A stretch of 23,787 bases of DNA, from the NCBI GenBank assembly GCA_934130105.1, contig CAKOXL010000019.1:1-23787 (forward strand), read 5' to 3'. This document shows, one piece after another, positions 6,975 to 14,759 of this stretch. This DNA is from an uncultured Bacilli bacterium. Its GTDB lineage: Bacteria; Bacillota_I; Bacilli_A; RF39; UBA660. The stretch's first letter is position 1; each line of letters opens with the position of its first letter. Both the position numbers and the translations under genes were made by a program. The notes beneath the pieces were generated by a model. The model had not been told where the DNA came from and searched no databases. It saw only the letters and a list, made by a program, of their open reading frames with translations.

Positions 6975-9900
6975 ATGAGTAAAAAGAAGCAACTATTAAT
7001 TAGTATAATTTTAATATTATCTGTATTATTTATAACACTCGGGATTAGTTTCTCCCTTTTTAGTTATATGAAGGAAGGTAGTAAAGAAAATGTAATTAAA
7101 CTAGGTTCTATAACTTTCAAATATACTGAAGGTAATGAACTAGGTAACGGAATAAGTATAACGGATGCTTTACCAATAAGTGATGATGAAGGTAAAATTC
7201 AAATAGGTGAAGGAAAGATATTTGATTTTAAAGTAGAAGCTAATTTATCACGAAGCGATATAGAGTATCAGATAGTTGCTGAACCAACAGAAAATAGTAC
7301 TATGCCACTTGATGCTATTAAGTTTTATTTAACGGATATTACAGATGGTACTGAAGAAGAGGTTAGTTCAACAGTTGACTTAGATGGTAGTGTTAAAACC
7401 TTAGATAAATATCAAGACACTGATATAACTAATGTAAGTGGTAAAACTGTTTATCATGAGACTATTTTAAAAAATACTAAAGGTTATGTAAAACAATTTA
7501 GAGCTAGATTATGGTTAAGAGATGGACTTGATTGGTCTGATAGTGAATATATGGGTAAGACTTTAGCAATACGTATTAATGTTTATGCAAATAGTAATCG
7601 CGATATGGCATCAACTGATACATCAAGTCCAAGTGATACGAGAATAGAAAGAATTGTTGCTAATAATAAATACTTATTTACTAGTGTAGAAAATGAAAGT
7701 TATCAATATACTGTAACAGTTCCAAATGAAGTAACACAAGTTAATTTATCAGTTATACCTACTTCAACTGAAGCAACAGTTGAAATATCTTCATTAAGTG
7801 GAAGTTATAATTTATTAGTAGGAGATAACTTTTATAAAGTGAAAGTAGTAAGTAGTAATAAAGAAAATAGTTACGAGTATATTTTAAGAGTTATAAGAGA
7901 AAAAAGTAGTAATACTAATTTAGCTAGTTTAACGGTAGGTAACTATGATTTAGTTCCAGCTTATAGCGATGATATTAACAATTATCAGGTAGAAGTTGAT
8001 TATGATGTTACAAGCGTAAATGTTAGTGCTAAAGTAGCAGAAGATACTCAAAGTATTACTGGACTTGGTAATTATAATCTAGATATTGGATCTAATGAAA
8101 TAATAGTTAGAGTTGTAAGCGAAGATAAGACTGAAAGAATAATAAGAATTATAGTTGAAAGAAAAAAAGCAGATGATGCTTCAATTAAAAATGTAGAAGT
8201 AAACGGGTATACGCTTAGTTTTGTAGAAGAAAATATTTATCAAGTAGTAGTACCTTATAGTGTTAATAAAGTATCACTAATTAATGTATCAACAACAGGA
8301 GCAACAGTAACTAATATTGGTGAAAAAGAATTAAAAGTAGGAATTAATGATTATAGTGTAGAGGTAATTAGTGCTAGTTTAAATGTAAAGGCTACTTATG
8401 TAATAAGAATAGTAAGAGAAGAAGACAATGATAATACTTTAAATAGTTTAACCTTATCTGAATGTAGTTTGTTTCCAGAATTTAGTTCTGATATAACTAG
8501 TTATACTTGTACAGTTGAAAATAGTGTTACAGAAACTATAGTAGCAGCAACTGCAAATAGTAGTGTAGCAAGTATTACAGGATTAGGAAAGAAGAGTTTA
8601 AGTGTTGGAGATAATACTATTGAAGTTATAGTTAAGGCTCAAAACGGTGATGAAAAGATTTACACGGTAAGTGTACATAGGAAATCAAATGATACTAGTT
8701 TAAAGGAATTAGTAGTGTCAGGATATAATATTTCACCTGTATTTAATAAAGATACAACTAATTATACATTAAGTGTTCCATATGATGTTACAGAAATATC
8801 ATTAATAGCTACTCCTACTAGTAACTTAGCTAATGTGACTATGACAGATAGTAAGAATTTAACGGTAGGTGCTAATTTAGTAAAAATAACGGTAACAGCA
8901 GAGGATGAAAGTACAAGAGTTTATCAAATAACGGTAACAAGAAAACAAGATACTAATAATGATTTAAAAAGTTTAAGTTTAACAGGTTGTACTTTATCAC
9001 CTGAATTTAGTAAAAATATAACTAGTTATTCTTGTACTGTAGAAAATAGTATTACAGAAACTATAGTAGCTGCTAGTACAGATAGTTATGTTGCTAGTGT
9101 TACTGGTATTGGAAATAAAAATTTATCAGTAGGAGAAAATACTATTAAAGTAGTAGTATCAGCACAAAATGGTGTAGAAAAAATATATACAGTAGTTGTT
9201 ACTAGAAAACCAAATAGTGATGCCAGCTTAAAGAGTTTGGAAGTAACAAATATGACAATGATACCAACATTTGCAAAGGATACTTTGTTATATACTTTAA
9301 CAGTGCCATATAGTGTAGATAATATTACTATAACTGGAGAATCTTCTATGAGTGTAGCAAATGTAGAAGGATTAGGAAAAAAAGTATTAAGTGTTGGAGA
9401 AAATAGTTTTGATATATTAGTAACTGCAGAAGATAAAGTAACTACTAGAACTTATAATTTAACAGTAACAAGAGAAAAAGATACAGATACCAGTTTAAAA
9501 AGCATTGGAGTAACTGGATATGATATCGTAAAAGTTGATAATAATAACTATACCTTAACAGTAGAAAATAATATAACTAGTGTAGAAGTAGTGGCAACAG
9601 CAACAAGTTCAGTTGCGATTGTAACAGGAACGGGTAGTAAAACACTAAATGTAGGAGAAAATATTATTAAAGTAATAGTAACTTCTCAAAATGGGAATGT
9701 GTCTACTTATAATGTTAAGGTAACTAGAAAAGCAAGTAGCGATGCTACATTAAAGAGTTTAACAGTATCAAGTGGTACTTTATCACCAACTTTTAGTAGT
9801 AGTACAACATCTTATACTGTAAGTGTTCCTTACAGTGTAACAAGTTTAACAGTAGCTGCTACCGTTAATAATAGTGAAGCTAGTGTAGAAGGAACAGGTA

Positions 9901-12425
9901 GCAAAACATTAGCGGTAGGAGAAAATAAGATAAATATAGTAGTAACTTCGGGAGATAAAACTACAAAGACTTATGTAGTAACAGTAACAAGAGAAAAAGA
10001 TACAGTAAATACTTTAAAGAGTTTATCTTTAACAAATTGTACCTTATCACCAACATTTAGTAGTAGTACAACAAGTTATTCTTGTACTGTTGCAAATAGT
10101 GTAACATCAACTACTGTTGCAGCTGTATCTACTAGCAGTGTAGCAACTATTACAGGAACTGGAAGTAAGACATTAAATGTAGGAGATAATACACTAAATA
10201 TTGTAGTAACAAGCCAAAGTGGAAGTATAAAAACGTATAGTGTGAAAGTACATAGAAATTCAAATGATGCTAATCTTAGTAGTTTAAGTGTAACTGGGTA
10301 TACTATATTACCAACTTTTAGTAGTAATACAACAGCATATACTTTAACGGTACCAAATACAACGAGCAGTATTACAGTAAATGCTAATAAAAGCAATACT
10401 TATGCAAGTATTAGTGGAACTGGAAGCAAGAATTTAAATGTAGGAAGTAATACGATAAAGATAATAGTAACAGCAGAAGATGGAAATACTAAAGAGTATA
10501 CAATTACTGTAAAAAGAAAAGGAATTGATACAATTACCTTATCAGCAAAGAGTACTACTTATACGGGAAGTGCCATATCTGCAAATACTGCAAGTGCTAC
10601 TAGTAAAACAACAATTACATATACTTATTATTCAACAACTAACTGTAGTGGAACGGCATTAACAAGTGTGCCAACAAATGTTGGAAACTATAGTGTAAAA
10701 GCAGTAAGTAGTGGAAATGGTGATTATGAAGCAGGAAGCAAGTGTGTAACACATACCATTACAAAAGGTACACCAATAATAAGTTTAACTGCAAAAACGG
10801 CTGAAGCAACAGGAAGTAGTATTACAGCAAATGCTGCAACTGCCAAAAATCCAAATGGAACAGCAGTAACTCTAACCTATAGCTATACATATTACGAAGG
10901 AACTGATTGCGATGAAGATAATTATCTTGCTGGTGCCCCTTCAAAACCTGGTAATTATAGTGTTAAGGCAACGAGTGTTGCAACAAGTAATTTATATATA
11001 GCTACTAGTGGTTGCATAGCACATACTATTACTAAAAATACAAACAACAACTTAAGTAGTTTATCGATTACTGGATATAGTATTTCACCAACTTTTGCAT
11101 CAGGGACAACATCTTATACAGTAACAACAGAAGCAAGTAGTGTAACAGTAAATGCTAAAGCATCATCAAGTCTAGCAACAGTAACAGGAACAGGAAGTAA
11201 GAGTTTAAGTTGGGGTAGTAATGCATTAAATGTAATTGTAACTAGTCAAAGTGGAGTAGTGAAAACTTATAAAATTACAGTTACAAATCAAAGACCAACG
11301 GCACCAACATTGACAGGTGGTAGTAGCAGCTTTGTGTCAACCGCACCAACTATAAAAGTGTCAAGTGCTGGTACAGCAATTAGTGGTGTAAAACATTATG
11401 AATACTATAAATCTACATCAAGTACAGCACCAACTGATTCAACAACAGCAACAGGAACAACTAGTGGTAATCTGACAGTAAGTGATGAAGGTACAACATA
11501 TATTTGGTATAGAACAGTATCTAAAAATGGCAATAAAAGTGCATGGACAAGTAGTCCTCAAGTTGTTAACTTAGATACCATTACTTATGATAGCTATGAG
11601 GTCAAAAATTTAACATCTGCAGGTTATGATATTTACATATATGGTGTTAAAAGTACGCTAGGAAATATTGAAAAAGTGCAGTTTCCAACGTGGACACCTT
11701 ATGGTGGACAGGATGATATACAGAAATCATGGCAAACAAGCAGCATGGCTAGTGGTACAAATTTAGGAAATGGAACTTGGAAATATCATATAAATATTGC
11801 AGATCATAATAACGAAGGTGGATCATATGTAACACATATTTATGTGTTTGATGAATTGAGTAACGTAAAAAGAGTTGTTGCAATGCATCAAATTGTTAAA
11901 ACAGACAATTACGTTAACAGTTTATATTTAGCGAGTGGTAATGATAATTTTAACAATGACAAAAGTTATACTTTATCAAACACTTTAATTAATGATAATT
12001 TTACATATGAATTTGATGCAGTACCAACTGTAACTACCCCAATATATAGCAACGGAACATTTGCAGCAACTGGTTCAAATATACACAATTTTATTATTAG
12101 TGAGCCACATACTGGAGACAATGTAACTAATGCTGGAATAGGTTTAGCAATAGGTACAAATGGTGCTGTAGCAATTGCTCACTCTGGCGGATATTATTAT
12201 ACATTATTAAATTATAGTGGAGATTTATCGGCTCAGCATAGATATAGATTTACAATTAAAGATAACGTTCCATACTTATATATTGATGGTAAGCTAGTTG
12301 CAAGTGGTATTTCGCCATTATCTCCAATTGTTACTTTAACAACTAACACAATAGTTGGAACTGGAGTATATGGTTCATATAAAGGTTGGGCTAATAATTT
12401 TGTATTATACAATACAGCAAGATAA
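6975..12425 (+). CDS. Large modular surface adhesin with cadherin-like repeats and a switchable C-terminus
   Basis: 1816 aa. Residues 6-30 are a hydrophobic export segment. Together with residues up to about 205 (SFSLFSYMKEGS, then NVIKLGSITF) they resemble TasA/camelysin-type N-termini. From about 222 to 1183 there are eleven tandem cadherin-like beta-sandwich repeats of roughly 88 residues, each ending YxITVTRK-like. Two MBG/Ig-like domains follow (1184-1355), then a twelfth repeat (1356-1440) and an Ig/fibronectin-like domain (about 1441-1528). The variable end starts at Q1529-VVNLDT: a GBS-Bsp-like module (GYDIYIYGV ... GGQDDIQKSW ... DHNNE) and a LamG/concanavalin-like lectin module to the end. 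Repeats 4, 6 and 10 carry a cysteine pair, as do the MBG-like domains, suggesting disulfides outside the cell. There is no LPXTG motif or C-terminal membrane helix, so anchoring may be N-terminal. The substrate bound is unknown. Confidence 0.85.
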   Translation: MSKKKQLLISIILILSVLFITLGISFSLFSYMKEGSKENVIKLGSITFKYTEGNELGNGISITDALPISDDEGKIQIGEGKIFDFKVEANLSRSDIEYQIVAEPTENSTMPLDAIKFYLTDITDGTEEEVSSTVDLDGSVKTLDKYQDTDITNVSGKTVYHETILKNTKGYVKQFRARLWLRDGLDWSDSEYMGKTLAIRINVYANSNRDMASTDTSSPSDTRIERIVANNKYLFTSVENESYQYTVTVPNEVTQVNLSVIPTSTEATVEISSLSGSYNLLVGDNFYKVKVVSSNKENSYEYILRVIREKSSNTNLASLTVGNYDLVPAYSDDINNYQVEVDYDVTSVNVSAKVAEDTQSITGLGNYNLDIGSNEIIVRVVSEDKTERIIRIIVERKKADDASIKNVEVNGYTLSFVEENIYQVVVPYSVNKVSLINVSTTGATVTNIGEKELKVGINDYSVEVISASLNVKATYVIRIVREEDNDNTLNSLTLSECSLFPEFSSDITSYTCTVENSVTETIVAATANSSVASITGLGKKSLSVGDNTIEVIVKAQNGDEKIYTVSVHRKSNDTSLKELVVSGYNISPVFNKDTTNYTLSVPYDVTEISLIATPTSNLANVTMTDSKNLTVGANLVKITVTAEDESTRVYQITVTRKQDTNNDLKSLSLTGCTLSPEFSKNITSYSCTVENSITETIVAASTDSYVASVTGIGNKNLSVGENTIKVVVSAQNGVEKIYTVVVTRKPNSDASLKSLEVTNMTMIPTFAKDTLLYTLTVPYSVDNITITGESSMSVANVEGLGKKVLSVGENSFDILVTAEDKVTTRTYNLTVTREKDTDTSLKSIGVTGYDIVKVDNNNYTLTVENNITSVEVVATATSSVAIVTGTGSKTLNVGENIIKVIVTSQNGNVSTYNVKVTRKASSDATLKSLTVSSGTLSPTFSSSTTSYTVSVPYSVTSLTVAATVNNSEASVEGTGSKTLAVGENKINIVVTSGDKTTKTYVVTVTREKDTVNTLKSLSLTNCTLSPTFSSSTTSYSCTVANSVTSTTVAAVSTSSVATITGTGSKTLNVGDNTLNIVVTSQSGSIKTYSVKVHRNSNDANLSSLSVTGYTILPTFSSNTTAYTLTVPNTTSSITVNANKSNTYASISGTGSKNLNVGSNTIKIIVTAEDGNTKEYTITVKRKGIDTITLSAKSTTYTGSAISANTASATSKTTITYTYYSTTNCSGTALTSVPTNVGNYSVKAVSSGNGDYEAGSKCVTHTITKGTPIISLTAKTAEATGSSITANAATAKNPNGTAVTLTYSYTYYEGTDCDEDNYLAGAPSKPGNYSVKATSVATSNLYIATSGCIAHTITKNTNNNLSSLSITGYSISPTFASGTTSYTVTTEASSVTVNAKASSSLATVTGTGSKSLSWGSNALNVIVTSQSGVVKTYKITVTNQRPTAPTLTGGSSSFVSTAPTIKVSSAGTAISGVKHYEYYKSTSSTAPTDSTTATGTTSGNLTVSDEGTTYIWYRTVSKNGNKSAWTSSPQVVNLDTITYDSYEVKNLTSAGYDIYIYGVKSTLGNIEKVQFPTWTPYGGQDDIQKSWQTSSMASGTNLGNGTWKYHINIADHNNEGGSYVTHIYVFDELSNVKRVVAMHQIVKTDNYVNSLYLASGNDNFNNDKSYTLSNTLINDNFTYEFDAVPTVTTPIYSNGTFAATGSNIHNFIISEPHTGDNVTNAGIGLAIGTNGAVAIAHSGGYYYTLLNYSGDLSAQHRYRFTIKDNVPYLYIDGKLVASGISPLSPIVTLTTNTIVGTGVYGSYKGWANNFVLYNTAR
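11560..11580 (+). repeat. Junction repeat, expressed copy (putative recombination site)
   Basis: A 21-bp sequence (AA then GTTGTTAACTTAGATACCA) encoding (Q)VVNLDT at the constant/variable boundary of the adhesin. It recurs without a mismatch, inverted, at 13023-13043, and with two mismatches, inverted, at 14361-14381. It contains a small dyad, AAGTT-GTT-AACTT. Homology between the gene and the cassettes starts here and not before. Confidence 0.8.
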
Positions 12426-12456
12426 AAACCTAAAACAAGAGCCAAAATAATTTTTA

Positions 12457-13050
12457 CTATTTATAAATGGTAGTAGTACCATCAAAATAATTGATATTGT
12501 TATCACACCATTCTTTGTCTGGCTCATTACCACTTCCAAATGCTTCTGTTAAGTCTATAAGAATTAAATCATCGCTATATGAATATTCTGTAGCGCCACG
12601 TTGGAAGTTTCTTATATACCATGTTTGATTTAAATATGTTGATGTTGTTACTTGTTGTATGGAAGATAATCTAGTCCAATTCGTAGTTTTAATTTTCTTT
12701 TCTGTAAATATAATATCTGCACCTAAAGCATCTGAATAGTACCATTCGTATCTTGAATCATATGTACTTACATATTCAAATGTGTTTGAAGATTTGAACA
12801 TCAATGAACTGTAATATTTATGATTTAAAGTTGGAGCTGTGACTGATAATTTTTGCATTGTCATAGCAGTTAAGTCAGCACCATTATCATGATTAAATCT
12901 TAAAGAATAATTTCCAGAATAACTATTAGTAGATAACGCTACATTAACATATTCCCAATTACTTAATCCATTTTCAAAAGAACCATTTACTATTAAATTA
13001 GTTATTGTATATGCATGATTTGTGGTATCTAAGTTAACAACTTTAGCAAT
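12457..13050 (-). pseudogene. Silent cassette 1: alternative C-terminus of the adhesin (promoterless, no start)
   Basis: Read on the minus strand, the frame is open from 13050 to the TAG at 12457-12459, and a stop lies directly upstream at 13051-13053. It opens with AKVVNLDTT, matching Q1529-VVNLDT of the adhesin, then has a CBM4/9-like jelly-roll start (NLIVNGSFENGLSNWE). It ends DLTEAFGSGNEPDKEWCD ... IYK, a tail shared with cassette 2. The first ATG (12864) is internal and has no ribosome binding site, so it is not a normal gene. No N-terminus, export signal or promoter is present. Inversion between the repeats at 11560 and 13023 would place its 195 codons in frame after residue 1528, giving a protein of about 1723 aa. 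It may be a storage cassette rather than a dead gene. Its 3' end faces the adhesin stop across 31 bp. Confidence 0.75.
13023..13043 (-). repeat. Junction repeat, inverted copy at cassette 1
   Basis: A perfect 21-bp inverted match to 11560-11580, in the same codon register (AAA GTT GTT AAC TTA GAT ACC A). Upstream flanks of the two copies are unrelated, so identity ends at the repeat. Confidence 0.8.
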
Positions 13051-13240
13051 TTAGTTTTTTTACATATATTAAAAAATATTTAAATATTTATGTAAAGTTG
13101 GTAATTTTTAAATGGTGTACAATACAATATTTCTTTTGTAAAGTAAATATATATGGTGATATTTCTTTGAAAAGATATGTTTTTCTAAAATCAGTTATAA
13201 AATATCATTATGAAGTGAAGAGGGTAATTAAAAATATATA

Positions 13241-13276
13241 AAAAGATAGCATAATTTTTTACTTATGCTATCTTTT
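13241..13276. terminator. Bidirectional Rho-independent terminator between cassettes
   Basis: AAAAGATAGCATAA (13241-13254) pairs perfectly with TTATGCTATCTTTT (13263-13276), flanked by A residues on one side and T residues on the other, so it works on both strands. Forward, it ends transcripts running past the adhesin. Reverse, it lies after cassette 2. If cassette 2 were inverted into the gene, the hairpin would still lie just downstream of the new stop codon. Confidence 0.85.
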
Positions 13277-13320
13277 TTTACTATTTAACATTCTTAATGA
13301 AATTAAATATTATTTAAGTT

Positions 13321-13361
13321 AAGCACTAAATGACTAATCATTAATATCAATCTTAGTGCTT
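13321..13361. repeat. Long-loop inverted repeat downstream of cassette 2
   Basis: AAGCACTAA (13321-13329) and TTAGTGCTT (13353-13361) are perfect 9-bp arms around a 23-base loop. There is no T run on either side, so it is not a normal terminator. A protein-binding site or a minor hairpin is possible. Confidence 0.4.
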
Positions 13362-13413
13362 TATAATATATATTTACGTATCAGAAACAAAATGCTAATT
13401 ACTCAACTAATTT

Positions 13414-14403
13414 TTATTTATAAATGGTAGTAATACCATCAAAATAATTGATATTACTATCACACCATTCCTTGTCAGGTTCATTACCACTTCCAAATGT
13501 GCTAGTTAAATCTACTACTAATAATCCATCAAAATGCAAAATACTTCCTATGACATCATCATTATTACCCTGTGCTAACATAATTTTTAAATAATTATAT
13601 TTTGCATAGTTAGTATAATTTGATAAAGAAAGCCACTTTTGAGTATCTATTTTTCCATAAACAGTCATCATATTTGTAAAGTATTGATCATTGGGGTTAT
13701 TTTCGTTATACCAATAATCAGCCTTTTCAGTAAATTCTAAATAAAAATATGGATTAATTTTTGAAGACTCAACCAGTACAGAAACTTTTGCATATATTTT
13801 ATGTCCTTGAAGGTTATTTACATTTGGATAAGCCGTTCTTAAAAATGCTTGGCTATCTTTTAAAAATGCAATTCTTAGTGTTTTTGTTCCATATTTAGCA
13901 AAACTGCTATTATCATAATTGTATACCCAAACATCATTACTATCATAATTACCCCATTCGGAAATTCCATCTTCGAATGAACCATTAGTAACTAAGTTTT
14001 TAGTTGTACAATTACTACTACATGTTGTTGGAACAGTTACACTTGTACTACCACCCAGTATACTATTTCCAGCATTATCATAAATATAAACGTGAGTATT
14101 ATAATCACCATGTTCATTATTATGATCATATATTGAAACATGATAATACCATGTCCCGTTCTCTAAGTTTGTACCACTAGCTATTTTGCTTGTTTGCCAA
14201 GAATTTTGTATATCATCCTGTCCACCATAGGTTGTCCAAGTTGCAAATTGAACACGATTAATTCCACTTAATGCATCACCCACACCATAAATATAAACAT
14301 CATATCCATCTGTCATAATATTTTTTACTTCAATATTTGAATTATATGGGTATGGTGATGTAGTATCTAATTTAACAACTTTGGCATCATTATAATTATG
14401 ATT
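13414..14403 (-). pseudogene. Silent cassette 2: GBS-Bsp-like plus lectin-like alternative C-terminus
   Basis: On the minus strand the frame is open from 14403 (stop at 14404-14406) to the TAA at 13414-13416. It starts DAKVVKLDTT, the same junction as the adhesin, then carries a GBS-Bsp-like module (GYDVYIYGV, GGQDDIQNSWQTS, YDHNNEHGDY) very close to the one now expressed. Next come a Cys-containing linker (TTCSSNCTTKN) and a CBM4/9-like module starting NLVTNGSFEDGISEW. It ends with the DLTSTFGSGNEPDKEWCD tail seen in cassette 1. The ATG at 14316 is inside the module and has no ribosome binding site. Inversion between 11560-11580 and 14361-14381 would append 322 codons in frame after residue 1528, giving about 1850 aa. 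As with cassette 1, there is no promoter, signal peptide or start, and the frame shows no damage. Confidence 0.75.
14361..14381 (-). repeat. Junction repeat, inverted copy at cassette 2 (two mismatches)
   Basis: Matches the 21-bp repeat at 19 of 21 positions (AAGTTGTTAAATTAGATACT, then A) and keeps the codon register. The 5-bp dyad is slightly broken (AAATT instead of AACTT). Confidence 0.7.
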
Positions 14404-14759
14404 TTATCTATATTTTATAAGGGTAATAGGTTGCTTTTGAAAATTATATTTTTTATCTTTTGGTTAAAATTTACTGCTACTAATTTTGGTAATAATTTAA
14501 TTAAAAATTACCTATGTAATATTTATATATATAAAAGTTGTGTATAAAATATCATAGAAAAGTTAATTTTTTTATTATGTATATTCTAAAATGTTACATG
14601 ATTTTATTGCTTTAACTAATTAATTGATTGCATTGTAAAAATGTTTATATTTTGCGGTTGTAAAGTGTATTTTTATAAGTGTCAACAGCTTGTTTTAATT
14701 TTGATACTATTATATAATTACATTATGTACGTTATGTGTGATAGTTGTGGGGTGGTTTT
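14404..14759. other. Intergenic region upstream of the xerC pair
   Basis: 356 bp, extremely AT-rich, without a supported gene. It contains a small stem GGTAAT (14488-14493) / ATTACC (14507-14512) and the promoter at 14690-14718. No promoter with a usable start reads toward cassette 2. Confidence 0.6.
14690..14718 (+). promoter_or_regulatory. Probable promoter of the 14760 gene and xerC
   Basis: TTGTTT (14690-14695), 17-bp spacer, TATAAT (14713-14718), ending about 40 bp before the ATG at 14760. Confidence 0.6.

Larger units (their letters stand above)
13051..13413. other. Intergenic region between the two silent cassettes
   Basis: 363 bp with no gene that I can support. It holds an inverted repeat TTTACATA (13059-13066) / TATGTAAA (13089-13096), a strong two-way terminator (13241-13276) and a long-loop stem AAGCACTAA / TTAGTGCTT (13321-13361). 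I see no promoter reading into cassette 1 with an associated start codon. Confidence 0.6.

Noticed and set aside
10076..10396. Minus-strand open frame inside the adhesin
   Set aside because: A hydrophobic shadow of the Thr/Val-rich repeats without start signals.
7640..11290. CRISPR-like or satellite DNA from the regular spacing of similar sequence in the adhesin
   Set aside because: The period of about 264 bp is the coding length of the cadherin-like domain, and repeats diverge like protein repeats.
12457..12864. Cassette 1 as a normal gene starting at the ATG at 12864 on the minus strand
   Set aside because: The ATG has no ribosome binding site and lies inside a domain whose coding frame continues 62 codons further upstream to a stop.
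13071..13098. The chromosomal dif site
   Set aside because: Only the XerD-side arm resembles dif; the other arm and centre match poorly.
13414..14316. Cassette 2 as a normal 300-aa gene starting at the ATG at 14316 on the minus strand
   Set aside because: The frame extends upstream to 14403 with matching adhesin sequence. There is no ribosome binding site, promoter or export signal.
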